From positions 248,001-312,000 of the forward strand of contig NZ_SORE01000004.1 of NCBI RefSeq assembly GCF_004366595.1: a stretch of 64,000 nucleotides of DNA, in the 5' to 3' direction. The stretch comes from Paraburkholderia rhizosphaerae (lineage in GTDB: Bacteria > Pseudomonadota > Gammaproteobacteria > Burkholderiales > Burkholderiaceae). A program made the position numbers and the translations under genes. Under the pieces are notes generated by a model. The model made no database searches. It was not told the DNA's origin and was given only the letters and a program-made list of their open reading frames with translations. Below, piece after piece: positions 11,872 to 20,006 of this stretch (the stretch's first letter is position 1; each line of letters begins with the position of its first letter).

Positions 11872-11922
11872 GATTAACCGGCGCATAGCCGCGGCTCATC
11901 GCGTTGTTATAGCCGGTTAATC
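11872..11922. repeat. Perfect 11-bp inverted repeat downstream of trxA
   Basis: GATTAACCGGC at 11872-11882 is exactly complementary to GCCGGTTAATC at 11912-11922, with 29 bases between. The spacer contains the palindrome AGCCGCGGCT, so the RNA could fold into a stem carrying a second small hairpin. It begins about 30 bases after the trxA stop but lacks a clear T-run, so its role as terminator or processing signal is unclear. Confidence 0.6.
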
Positions 11923-12091
11923 TTCGCCTTCAGTTTGTTTGCGCGACAAGCGGCCGCATCCGGCCGATCCAGCCGGTAACAAGCGCGCGAACGATCATCT
12001 CCGGGGCGGTTGCATGGCCCTGGTTTGTTGTCGGTTGACAACACGGGCAAAGCAAAGCTGCCGGTCCGCCACGCAGGCTGGATCAGGCGTG

Positions 12092-12100
12092 TGCTATGCT
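12092..12100 (+). promoter_or_regulatory. Extended -10 promoter element for rho
   Basis: TGCTATGCT matches the extended -10 pattern TGn followed by a TATAAT-like hexamer (TATGCT at 12095-12100). No good -35 box lies 17 bases upstream, which is tolerable for extended -10 promoters. It would start transcription near 12107 and give rho a leader of about 100 bases. Confidence 0.45.
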
Positions 12101-12205
12101 AGAATCCATAAAGCGTCGATAAGACGAGTACGTCCCTGAGCGGTCCCGCTCAACCCTCCTCCCAGATTCATTTCAGGTCGCACCTTCTCCCTGCGGGTTC
12201 TCCGT

Positions 12206-13468
12206 ATGCATTTATCCGAGCTTAAGACTCTGCACGTCTCACAGTTGATCGAAATGGCCAATGGCCTTGAGATCGAAAGTGCAAACCGCCTGCGCAAGCA
12301 GGAGTTAATGTTTGCCATTCTCAAAAAGCGCGCGAAGACGGGCGAAACGATCTTCGGTGACGGCACGCTCGAAGTGCTGCCGGACGGCTTTGGTTTCCTG
12401 CGCTCGCCGGAAACCTCCTATCTCGCGAGTACGGACGATATTTACATCAGTCCGTCGCAAATCCGCCGTTTCAATTTGCATACGGGCGACACGATCGAAG
12501 GCGAAGTGCGCACGCCGAAAGACGGCGAACGCTATTTCGCGCTGGTGAAAGTCGATAAGGTCAACGGCCAGCCGCCGGAGGCATCGAAGCACAAGATCAT
12601 GTTCGAGAATCTGACGCCGCTGCACCCGAACAAGGTGCTGCTGCTCGAACGTGAAATGCGCGGTGAGGAAAACGTCACCGGCCGTATCATCGATATGATC
12701 GCGCCGATCGGCAAAGGCCAGCGCGGCCTGCTGGTCGCGTCGCCGAAGTCCGGCAAGACCGTGATGCTTCAGCACATCGCGCATGCGATCAAGCAGAACC
12801 ATCCGGACGTCGTGCTGTTCGTGCTGCTGATCGACGAACGCCCTGAAGAAGTGACGGAAATGCAGCGCTCGGTCGCGGGCGAAGTGATTGCGTCGACCTT
12901 CGACGAACCGGCCGCGCGTCACGTGCAGGTCGCCGAGATGGTGATCGAAAAGGCCAAGCGCCTCGTCGAAATGAAGAACGACGTCGTGATTCTGCTCGAC
13001 TCGATCACGCGCCTCGCACGCGCGTACAACACGGTCGTGCCGGCCTCGGGCAAGGTGCTCACCGGCGGTGTCGATGCGAACGCGCTACAGCGTCCGAAGC
13101 GCTTCTTCGGCGCGGCACGCAATATCGAGGAAGGCGGTTCGCTGACCATCATCGGCACCGCGCTGATCGAAACCGGCAGCCGCATGGACGACGTGATCTA
13201 CGAAGAATTCAAGGGCACCGGCAATATGGAAGTGCACCTCGAGCGCCGTCTTGCGGAAAAGCGCGTCTATCCGTCGATCAATCTGAACAAGTCCGGCACG
13301 CGCCGCGAAGAGCTGCTGATCAAGCCCGAGATCCTGCAAAAGATCTGGGTGCTGCGCAAGTTCATTCACGACATGGACGAAGTCGAAGCCATGGAATTCC
13401 TGCTCGACAAGATTCGCCAGACGAAGAACAACTCCGAGTTCTTCGATATGATGCGCCGCGGCGGCTAA
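12206..13468 (+). CDS. rho: Transcription termination factor Rho
   Basis: Hexameric RNA-dependent ATPase and translocase that ends transcription. The 420-residue protein starts with the canonical [19 protein letters not shown]. The primary RNA-binding cold-shock-like domain carries DGFGFLRSP near residue 60. Walker A is at 180-185 (PKSGKT), followed by the catalytic [12 protein letters not shown] and the secondary RNA-binding R-loop. No insertion is visible between the domains, so it is the compact proteobacterial type. The ATG lacks a good Shine-Dalgarno sequence. The gene is closed by a strong terminator 46 bases downstream. Confidence 0.98.
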   Translation: MHLSELKTLHVSQLIEMANGLEIESANRLRKQELMFAILKKRAKTGETIFGDGTLEVLPDGFGFLRSPETSYLASTDDIYISPSQIRRFNLHTGDTIEGEVRTPKDGERYFALVKVDKVNGQPPEASKHKIMFENLTPLHPNKVLLLEREMRGEENVTGRIIDMIAPIGKGQRGLLVASPKSGKTVMLQHIAHAIKQNHPDVVLFVLLIDERPEEVTEMQRSVAGEVIASTFDEPAARHVQVAEMVIEKAKRLVEMKNDVVILLDSITRLARAYNTVVPASGKVLTGGVDANALQRPKRFFGAARNIEEGGSLTIIGTALIETGSRMDDVIYEEFKGTGNMEVHLERRLAEKRVYPSINLNKSGTRREELLIKPEILQKIWVLRKFIHDMDEVEAMEFLLDKIRQTKNNSEFFDMMRRGG

Positions 13469-13513
13469 GGCCCGAGCGCCGTGCATCGCGCGTGCTTTCG
13501 CGCGCGCGTCGCA

Positions 13514-13547
13514 ATGACAAACGCCCGCAGTCGCGGGCGTTTGTCAT
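13514..13547. terminator. Intrinsic terminator after rho
   Basis: A perfect 15-bp stem, ATGACAAACGCCCGC paired with GCGGGCGTTTGTCAT, around a four-base loop AGTC. The stem foot is A-rich on the left and T-rich on the right, so it could work in both directions. It lies 46 bases after the rho stop and ahead of the peptidase gene. Confidence 0.85.
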
Positions 13548-13692
13548 CGAACTGCGCACTAGCTGCACTTACGGCACTCGCTGCACTCACACCGCTTACG
13601 GCATGATTCGCGCTCCGCGCGCAGCGCGATTAAAATCGTCGCAGTCCGCAAACCTGTGTCCGTGCGATCTGTCGGTCAAGCCACCTCTAGCG

Positions 13693-14532
13693 ATGCTCTC
13701 GAAACTCACTCACTGGATCGGCACGCGTCGTCGCGAGCGCGCACTGCGCACGCACGCGATTTCCGATGCGCTGTGGCAAACAACGCTCGCCGGTCTGCCG
13801 TTCCTCGCGTGGCTTGACGCATCGGATCAGGCGCGTCTGCGCGACATGACCAGCCTCTTTCTCGCGCAAAAGGAATTCTCAACCGCGCATGAGCTTGAAC
13901 TCACCGACGAAATCAGCGTAGCGATCGCCACGCAGGCCTGCCTGCCGGTGCTCAATCTCGGGCTCGACCTGTATCGCGGCTGGGTAGGCGTGATCGTCTA
14001 TCCGGGGGAGTTCGTGATTCGCAAGACGGTCGAAGATGAAGACGGCATCGTCCATGAAGTCGAACACGATGCGAGCGGCGAAGCATGGGAAGGCGGGCCC
14101 GTCGTGCTGTCGTGGGAAGACGCGCAGATGACCGATGGCAGTGACGCATACAACGTCGTCATCCACGAATTCGCGCACAAGATCGATATGGTGACGGGCG
14201 CCGCCGACGGCCACCCGCCGCTGTTCCGGCGGCTGCACGCGCCACTCGACAGCGCCGCGTGGGCGGACGTATTCGATCACGCATATGACCAGTTCTGCGC
14301 GAAGGTCGACGCGATACCGGATCGCCGTTGGGCGCGTTTCGAACGCGAGTCGCTGATCGACCCTTACGCAGCGGACCATCCGTCAGAGTTTTTCGCGGTA
14401 TGCAGCGAGGCACTTTTCGTGAAGCCGCGCGAATTCGAGGCGGAATATCCGCAGTTGTACCGGCTGCTCGCCCGCTACTACCGGCAGGATCCCGCACAAA
14501 CCGGCGTATTGCACGGCAACTCGGCGGACTGA
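13693..14532 (+). CDS. mtfA: Zinc-dependent peptidase, MtfA (M90) family
   Basis: A 279-residue cytoplasmic metallopeptidase related to E. coli MtfA, which binds the glucose repressor Mlc. The zinc motif HEFAH is at residues 158-162, followed by KIDMVTGAADGHPPLF, typical of the family. The downstream helix EFFAVCSEALF supplies the expected third zinc ligand, Glu. The frame is open for 67 codons further upstream, but the ATG at 13693 begins MLSKLTHWIGTRRRERALR, matching the usual basic N-terminus, and earlier codons overlap the rho terminator. No neighbour hints at a partner here, so the MtfA role is inferred from family only. Confidence 0.87.
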   Translation: MLSKLTHWIGTRRRERALRTHAISDALWQTTLAGLPFLAWLDASDQARLRDMTSLFLAQKEFSTAHELELTDEISVAIATQACLPVLNLGLDLYRGWVGVIVYPGEFVIRKTVEDEDGIVHEVEHDASGEAWEGGPVVLSWEDAQMTDGSDAYNVVIHEFAHKIDMVTGAADGHPPLFRRLHAPLDSAAWADVFDHAYDQFCAKVDAIPDRRWARFERESLIDPYAADHPSEFFAVCSEALFVKPREFEAEYPQLYRLLARYYRQDPAQTGVLHGNSAD

Positions 14533-14684
14533 CAACCGGGTTTGCCGGCACCCACCGGGTTGTTGCATCGGCCATCGCGCGACAAAACGTCGAATGTCGG
14601 CTTTAGGCGCGTCGCGACAAGCCAGCCCGCGCTACCGTTGGCCGCGAAAAAACTGATGAAATTCTCGCCAAGCGACTGATTTTC

Positions 14685-14693
14685 TGGCATAAT
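14685..14693 (+). promoter_or_regulatory. Extended -10 promoter element for rpmE2
   Basis: TGGCATAAT fits an extended -10 element (TGn followed by CATAAT, 14688-14693) in a locally AT-rich stretch 83 bases before the L31 start. A -35 box is not obvious. I saw no clear Zur operator overlapping it. Confidence 0.4.
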
Positions 14694-14775
14694 TGCCGCT
14701 TTTCGACCTTAGGCAAGTGGCTTGCGAATCCGTCGGATACCGCTGGCTGGCTACCGCCCGCTCAAAGGAAAGACC

Positions 14776-15039
14776 ATGAAAGAAGGCATTCACCCGAATT
14801 ATCGCGAAGTCGTGTTCCAGGACATGTCGAACGACTTCAAGTTCATCACGCGCTCAACCATCCAGACGCGTGAAACCATCGAATTCAACGGCCAGACCTA
14901 CCCGCTCGCGAAAATCGAAGTGTCGTCGGAGTCACATCCGTTCTACACCGGCCAGCAAAAGATCATGGACACGGCCGGCCGCGTCGAGAAGTTCAACAAG
15001 AAGTTCGGCGCCCGCGCAAACGGCAAGGCGGCCAAGTAA
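14776..15039 (+). CDS. rpmE2: 50S ribosomal protein L31, type B
   Basis: An 87-residue large-subunit ribosomal protein. The sequence [16 protein letters not shown], then THE-like core segments and [20 protein letters not shown], is characteristic of L31 type B. It has no cysteines, so it is the zinc-independent form; zinc-binding L31 has a CxxC pair. The start is fixed by AAAGGAAAG six bases upstream. A strong intrinsic terminator follows, so the gene is probably monocistronic. Confidence 0.97.
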   Translation: MKEGIHPNYREVVFQDMSNDFKFITRSTIQTRETIEFNGQTYPLAKIEVSSESHPFYTGQQKIMDTAGRVEKFNKKFGARANGKAAK

Positions 15040-15106
15040 CGCATCACGAGTTGCACCGCGCGAGGGCTGGCCGCTGTGCTCGCCCCGCGCAGTCCTCCCC
15101 GAGAAA

Positions 15107-15130
15107 GGGCAGCATTGGCTGCCCTTTTTT
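15107..15130 (+). terminator. Intrinsic terminator after rpmE2
   Basis: GGGCAGC (15107-15113), a four-base loop ATTG, then GCTGCCC (15118-15124) followed by six T residues. An A-tract precedes the stem. It is a textbook Rho-independent terminator 68 bases after the L31 stop. Confidence 0.93.
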
Positions 15131-15493
15131 GTCTCTGTCGGTTTTGTCTTTTGTATCGCCGCGGCACACGCGTCACACGGTTGCGTTCGTCATTCGCGCG
15201 GCGGCCGACCGGACGCGCCAGTTGCGCGGCGCAGAGCCTGGCGTGAAGACACAGCAAGCCGACCGCAGGATCACAATCAGCCACGCGCCGTTGTCAACAC
15301 CCAGTTGTCAGCACGCCATGCTGCCTGTCACATGCTTATGACGCACAGCGCCGCGCACGTCTACAATGCCGGATGCTCAATCGGCCGGGTTTCCGTGCTG
15401 CACGCGTCGTTGGCCCACTCGCGGGCCGCCTGGTCGGCCACCGCGTGCGCATCGCGTCACGGAAAAACGCATCATCACGATCAATAACACCGC
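15131..15493 (+). other. Intergenic region before the GT39 gene
   Basis: About 360 bases lie between the L31 terminator and the glycosyltransferase. No gene or RNA is recognised. TACAAT at 15362-15367 could serve as a -10 element, but no clear -35 accompanies it. Confidence 0.35.
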
Positions 15494-17254
15494 ATGAGAC
15501 CCGTTGTCCGCCTCACCGCCTCCGCAACCAGCGCGCTGCCGCGCTCGTTGCTGCTCGCCATCTGCGTGATCTATGCATCGTTCGGTCTGTTCGGCCGCGA
15601 TCCATGGAAGAACGAGGATGCCGCCGGCTTCGGCGTGATGTGGACAATGGCGAACGGCACCCTGCACGACTGGCTGCTACCGAACCTCGTCGGCAAATAC
15701 ATTACATCGGACGCACCGCTCGGCTACTGGTTCGGCGCCGCCGCGATCCGGTTGCTCGCGCCGTGGGTCGACGCGAGCAACGCGTCGCGCGTATTCACCG
15801 GTCTGCTGTTCTGCGCGGCGTGCGCGTTCGTCTGGTACGGCGCCTATCTGCTCGGCCGGCGCCCCGAAGTACAGCCGTTCAAGTATGCGTTCGGCGGCGA
15901 ACCGGAACCGCGCGACTACGGCCGCACACTGGCCGATGGTGCACTGCTGATCCTGCTCGCGTGCTTCGGTCTCGCGGAGCGAGGCCACGAAACCACGCCC
16001 GCGCTTGCGCAGTTTTTCTGCATTTCGATGCTCGTCTACGGGCTCGTGCGGCTGCTCGACAAACCGATCCAGGGCACGCTGATCTGGGGCGCCGGCCTCG
16101 GCCTCGTGATGCTCACCGCGAGCCCGGTGCTGGTCGGCGCGCTGCTGATCGGCACGCTGGTGATGATGCTGATCGTGCGCGAAGCATGCACGCGCTGGCT
16201 GCTGCTGGCGGGTCTGCCGGTCGCGCTCGTGCTATCGGCATCGTGGCCGATCGCGGCACTGATCTTCTTCCCGTCGGATGCGGTCTGGTTCCTGAATCAA
16301 TGGGTGCGCGGTAGCCTGCACTCGTTCGCGGGCCCGTTCGGACCGGTACTGCTGTATGCGCTGAAAAACCTGCCGCTCTTCACGTGGCCCGCGTGGCCGC
16401 TCGCGATCTGGGCGTGGTTCAGCTGGTCCGGGCTGCGTCGCGCACCCCACATTGCGATTCCGCTGGCAGTGATCGGGCCGCTCTTCGCGCTCGTCATTCT
16501 GCAAGGCTCGGAAACGAACCGGCTATATATGCTGCCGCTGCCCGCGCTATCGGTGCTCGCCGCTTTTGCGCTGCCGACGTTGAAACGCGGCGCAATCAAC
16601 GCGTTCGACTGGTTCGCCGTGTTGAGTTTCACGGTGCTCGGCTCGTTCGTGTGGCTGGTATGGCTCGCATCGATGACCGGCTTCCCGTACTTCCTCGCGC
16701 GCAACCTGTCGCGGCTCGTGCCGGGCTACGTGCCGCAATTCAGGATCGTGTCGTTGCTGTGCGCGATCGCGGTCACGGTCTGCTGGATGGCGCTGGTGCA
16801 ATGGCGCGTCGCGCGGCATCCAAAGGTGTTGTGGCGCAGCGTCGTGCTGTCGAGTGCGGGCACCACGCTGATGTGGGTGCTGCTGATGACCTTGTGGCTG
16901 CCGATCGTCAACTACAGCCGGACCTATAAGGACGTCGCCCAGCAGATCGCCGCGCATCTGCCGGAAGACTACTCGTGCATCTCGCCGGTGCGTCTGGGCA
17001 ACGCGCAGATCGCGACCTTCGCGTATTTCGGCGGCATGCATTTTTCGTTCGACGATGACGATTGCGACGTGATTTTGCGCCAGGATACGCAGGACTTCGG
17101 CGAACCGAGCCCGATGTCGAACTTTGTCTGGAAGCTCGTATGGGAAGGCCGGCGGGCAGCCGACCGCGACGAGCGGTTCCGCCTGTATGTGCGAATCGAC
17201 CGTCCGAAGCCGCCGGTCAAGCGACGCAACGTGCGCCCTGCAAGGCCGCAATGA
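15494..17254 (+). CDS. GT39-type membrane glycosyltransferase (ArnT-like fold)
   Basis: Integral membrane protein of 586 residues with about ten hydrophobic segments, predicted to transfer a sugar from an undecaprenyl-phosphate donor at the periplasmic face. The first extracytoplasmic loop contains GRDPWKNEDA, in the place where GT-C enzymes such as ArnT and protein O-mannosyltransferases keep acidic catalytic residues. The last 130 residues are soluble and end in a basic tail. It is a second GT39 member beside the true ArnT at 45.8 kb, with little similarity outside the general fold. The acceptor (lipid A, another glycan or protein) is unknown. The Shine-Dalgarno sequence is weak. A MATE exporter follows 170 bases later. 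Confidence 0.75.
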   Translation: MRPVVRLTASATSALPRSLLLAICVIYASFGLFGRDPWKNEDAAGFGVMWTMANGTLHDWLLPNLVGKYITSDAPLGYWFGAAAIRLLAPWVDASNASRVFTGLLFCAACAFVWYGAYLLGRRPEVQPFKYAFGGEPEPRDYGRTLADGALLILLACFGLAERGHETTPALAQFFCISMLVYGLVRLLDKPIQGTLIWGAGLGLVMLTASPVLVGALLIGTLVMMLIVREACTRWLLLAGLPVALVLSASWPIAALIFFPSDAVWFLNQWVRGSLHSFAGPFGPVLLYALKNLPLFTWPAWPLAIWAWFSWSGLRRAPHIAIPLAVIGPLFALVILQGSETNRLYMLPLPALSVLAAFALPTLKRGAINAFDWFAVLSFTVLGSFVWLVWLASMTGFPYFLARNLSRLVPGYVPQFRIVSLLCAIAVTVCWMALVQWRVARHPKVLWRSVVLSSAGTTLMWVLLMTLWLPIVNYSRTYKDVAQQIAAHLPEDYSCISPVRLGNAQIATFAYFGGMHFSFDDDDCDVILRQDTQDFGEPSPMSNFVWKLVWEGRRAADRDERFRLYVRIDRPKPPVKRRNVRPARPQ

Positions 17255-17425
17255 AGCAACACGATGAAGTAACGCAATAAGCACCGCACCGAGCGCCACA
17301 CGAAGCGCCGCAGTAAGGCACCGCAGTAAGCGACACATCAAGCGGCATGTCCAGCACATGCCGATCAACCCAGCGGGCCGCACGCGGCCCGTGACCCACC
17401 GCACCCCAAGCGCAAACGAATCGTC

Positions 17426-18841
17426 ATGACGCAAACCGGTCAACCGCCGCCCACCGATCCCCTGTTCGCCGACGTGCGAAAGATTGCGGTGCTCGCATGG
17501 CCGGTGCTGATCGGCCAGCTCGCGATCATTGCGTTCGGCGTGATCGATACCGCGATGGTCGGCCGCTACTCGGCCACCGATCTCGCCGCGCTCGGGCTCG
17601 GCGCATCGATCTACATCTCGGTCTACATCGCGCTCACCGGCATTCTGACCGCATTGCAGCCGATCGTCGGGCTGTCGTACGGCGCGGGCCGTCATGAGGA
17701 AATCGGCGAGGATGTGCGGCAGGGATTGTGGCTGACGGCGGCGCTCACCGTGATCGGCTTTCTGATCCTGTACTTCCCTGCCCCGCTGCTACAACTCGCG
17801 CACGCACCGGACGCACTGCGTGAACGCACGATCGACTATCTGCAGATTCTTGCGTTCGGTCTGCCCGCCAGCCTCGTGTTTCGCGTCTACTCGGCGCTCA
17901 CCACCGCGGTCGGCCAGCCACGACTCGTGATGTTTCTGCAGGTCGGCGCGCTCGCGCTGAAAATTCCGCTGAACCTGTGGCTGATCTTCGGCGGGTTCGG
18001 CGTGCCGCCGGCCGGCGGACCCGGCTGCGCGCTCGCGAGCACCGTGCTGAACTGGCTGCTGGGTGTCATCTCGCTGCTGCTGATGATGAAACTCGACGTG
18101 TTCCGGCCATTCGCGATTTTCTCGCGCTTGTGCTGGCCGGTCTGGCAGCGCCAGCTCGCACTGTTGAAGCTCGGCATTCCGATGGGGGTGTCGTACCTGA
18201 TCGAAGTGACGTCGTACACGTTTATGGCGCTGTTTATCGCGCGCTTCGGCACGACGACGCTCGCCGGTCACCAGATCGCCGCGAATCTCGGCGCGGTGCT
18301 GTACATGACGCCGCTATCGATTGGCATCGCGACGTCGACTCTCGTCGCCCGCGCGCTCGGCGCGCAGCACATCGAAGCGGCGCGCACGCTCGCGCGGCAC
18401 GGCATTCTGATGGCCTGCGCGATCGCGTGCTGCTTCTGCGTGATGGTGCTCGCGCTGCGGCCGCTGATCATCGCCGGCTATACGACCGACGCGCGCGTTG
18501 CTCAGGCCGCGATGCCGCTCGTGCTGATCGTTGCGTTCTATCACATCTGCGACGCGCTACAGATCACATCGGCGTTCGTGTTGCGTGCGTACCGGATCGT
18601 GCTGGTGCCGACCGCGATCTACGCGTTCGCGCTGTGGGGCGTCGGGCTCGGCGGCGGGTATCTGCTCGGCTTCAACGTCGGCGGCGCCGTGCCGGCGTGG
18701 CTAACCGGTGCGCGCGGCTTCTGGGTGGCCAATACCGCGAGTCTGGCGGTTGCGGGCGTCGGCCTGCTGTTTTACTGGCGCAGCATGGGCGGTCGCAATG
18801 CCGGCACGACCGGCGTACCGCACGACGAAGCGCGGACCTGA
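17426..18841 (+). CDS. MATE family efflux transporter
   Basis: Multidrug and toxin extrusion protein of 471 residues with twelve predicted membrane helices in two related halves. MATE features include ASIYISVYIALTGILTALQPIVGLSYGAG in the first half and TLAGHQIAANLGAVLYM in the second. The family exports cationic drugs and dyes with Na+ or H+ influx; NorM-like proteins are closest by overall layout. The ATG lacks a good ribosome site. It is co-directional with the GT39 gene but no link in function is evident. Confidence 0.9.
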   Translation: MTQTGQPPPTDPLFADVRKIAVLAWPVLIGQLAIIAFGVIDTAMVGRYSATDLAALGLGASIYISVYIALTGILTALQPIVGLSYGAGRHEEIGEDVRQGLWLTAALTVIGFLILYFPAPLLQLAHAPDALRERTIDYLQILAFGLPASLVFRVYSALTTAVGQPRLVMFLQVGALALKIPLNLWLIFGGFGVPPAGGPGCALASTVLNWLLGVISLLLMMKLDVFRPFAIFSRLCWPVWQRQLALLKLGIPMGVSYLIEVTSYTFMALFIARFGTTTLAGHQIAANLGAVLYMTPLSIGIATSTLVARALGAQHIEAARTLARHGILMACAIACCFCVMVLALRPLIIAGYTTDARVAQAAMPLVLIVAFYHICDALQITSAFVLRAYRIVLVPTAIYAFALWGVGLGGGYLLGFNVGGAVPAWLTGARGFWVANTASLAVAGVGLLFYWRSMGGRNAGTTGVPHDEART

Positions 18842-18976
18842 ACGCAATCCGCTGTTGCGCACGTATGGTCTGTCGCACGCGCGCGTCGCTCATGCACGGC
18901 ATCACCCAGCTTGCCGTTCACGACATTCGCGCGACGCCTGAGCGACACCTGAGCGACACCCGCACCACATCGAGCG

Positions 18977-19390
18977 TCACACCGCGTCGACTTGCGCGTG
19001 TCCGACCCGCTCAAACACTTCGCGTGCCGCGAACAACGCATTCAATGCGGCCGGAAAACCCGCATACACCGCCATCTGAATAAACACTTCGACAATCTCG
19101 TCGCGCGTGCAGCCGACGTTCAACGCTGCTTCGATATGCACCTTCAATTGCGGTTGCGCATTGCCCAGCGCAGCAAGCGCGGCAATCGTCGCGATCTCGC
19201 GTGCACGCAAGTCGAGCTTCGGGCGGGTGTAAATGTCGCCGAATGGAAACTCGATCAGCAGGCGGGCGAAATCCGGTGCGATCGGCGCCAATGCGGCGAG
19301 CACCTGCTCTCCGGCCGAACCGTCGATTTCCTTCAGCTTGCTCCAGCCCCGTGTGTAACGTTCGTTTCGTTCGTCCTGAATGTGTTCCAT
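18977..19390 (-). CDS. Carboxymuconolactone decarboxylase family protein
   Basis: A 137-residue all-helical protein of the CMD/AhpD superfamily. The pattern GDIYTRPKLDLRAREIATIAALAAL followed by the C-terminal GCTRDEIVEVFIQMAVYAGFPAALNAL is that of PcaC-like proteins. The CxxC pair of AhpD peroxidases is absent, and no other protocatechuate genes are nearby. A role in aromatic degradation is therefore doubtful; many such stand-alone proteins are oxidoreductase-like with unknown substrates. It starts 43 bases after the stop of the MerR gene on the same strand and is probably controlled by it. Confidence 0.85.
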   Translation of the reverse strand: MEHIQDERNERYTRGWSKLKEIDGSAGEQVLAALAPIAPDFARLLIEFPFGDIYTRPKLDLRAREIATIAALAALGNAQPQLKVHIEAALNVGCTRDEIVEVFIQMAVYAGFPAALNALFAAREVFERVGHAQVDAV

Positions 19391-19433
19391 CGTGAAACCT
19401 CGCTCCGTTCAGTGTTAGTCGACATGTCATGTC

Positions 19434-19823
19434 TCACTGCACCTCGTCGTTCGAGTCACCACGCTCGATCGCTTCATAGTGCACGATCTTGTCGCTGATC
19501 GCCGCGAGGCTGGTCTGCAACTCCGCGATGCGCGCCAATACCGCGTCGCGATGCGTAACCAGCATCTCGCGGCGCGCGCGGATCGTCGCGTCGCCCTGCG
19601 CGCGCAGAGCGGCGAACGCCTGCATGCCGGAAATCGGCATACCGGTGGCCTTGAGCCGCATCACAAACTGCAGCCAGTCGAGGTCGGCCGGCGCGTACAG
19701 ACGATGCCCCGCATCGCTGCGGCCGACCGCCCGCAGCAGGCCGGCCTGCTCGTAGTAACGCAGCGTATGCGTGGAGACGCCGCTGGTCGCGGCGACCTGA
19801 CCGATCGTAAGTGCTTTGGACAT
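19434..19823 (-). CDS. MerR family transcriptional regulator
   Basis: A 129-residue regulator with the MerR winged-helix domain at the N-terminus (LTIGQVAATSGVSTHTLRYYE) and a C-terminal coiled coil (about residues 75-120) for dimerisation. No cysteine cluster for metal or iron-sulfur sensing is visible, so it is not a metal sensor of the MerR, CueR or SoxR type. The ATG at 19823-19821 gives the standard start MSKALTIGQ; an upstream ATG would run through the operator. The promoter region holds a perfect 22-bp palindrome. The gene probably autoregulates and drives the downstream CMD gene. Confidence 0.92.
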   Translation of the reverse strand: MSKALTIGQVAATSGVSTHTLRYYEQAGLLRAVGRSDAGHRLYAPADLDWLQFVMRLKATGMPISGMQAFAALRAQGDATIRARREMLVTHRDAVLARIAELQTSLAAISDKIVHYEAIERGDSNDEVQ

Positions 19824-19840
19824 GACGGAACTCAGGTTAG

Positions 19841-19862
19841 GACTTAGAGTGCACTCTAAGTC
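19841..19862. promoter_or_regulatory. MerR-family operator, 22-bp perfect palindrome
   Basis: Each half reads GACTTAGAGTG toward a central GC-CA axis, and the two halves are exactly complementary. It starts 18 bases upstream of the MerR ATG. MerR regulators bind such palindromes inside the spacer of their promoters, and the CTTAGAGTG half-site is typical of the family. It may also affect the divergent alpha-2-macroglobulin gene 145 bases away. Confidence 0.8.
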
Positions 19863-20006
19863 AAGCGCGCTGTTTCGTGAACCGCGCACGCACAGGAATA
19901 TTTCGCGCGCCCCATACGACCACGGCTACACCACCTGAAGCTTGGGAAGCCGCATTGCGCTCGGTTAGAATCGCCAGCGTTCTGCAAGTATTCAGGAGCG
20001 CGAGCG

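Larger units (their letters stand above)
11844..12205 (+). other. trxA-rho intergenic region and rho leader
   Basis: A 360-base non-coding stretch. It holds an inverted repeat just after trxA (11872-11922), an extended -10 element (12092-12100) and, from about 12107, a leader of roughly 100 bases. The leader's second half is rich in C and poor in G, including CAACCCTCCTCCCAG and CACCTTCTCCCTGC. Such pyrimidine-rich RNA is what Rho binds, and rho leaders in enterobacteria autoregulate by attenuation. A similar role here is inference. Confidence 0.5.

Noticed and set aside
17340..17370. Small hairpin (CGGCATGT/ACATGCCG) before the MATE gene considered as a terminator
   Set aside because: Only eight pairs and no T-run; too weak to call.
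18977..19390. Protocatechuate pathway enzyme PcaC
   Set aside because: No other pca genes are nearby and the gene is paired with a MerR regulator, so only the broader family is supported.
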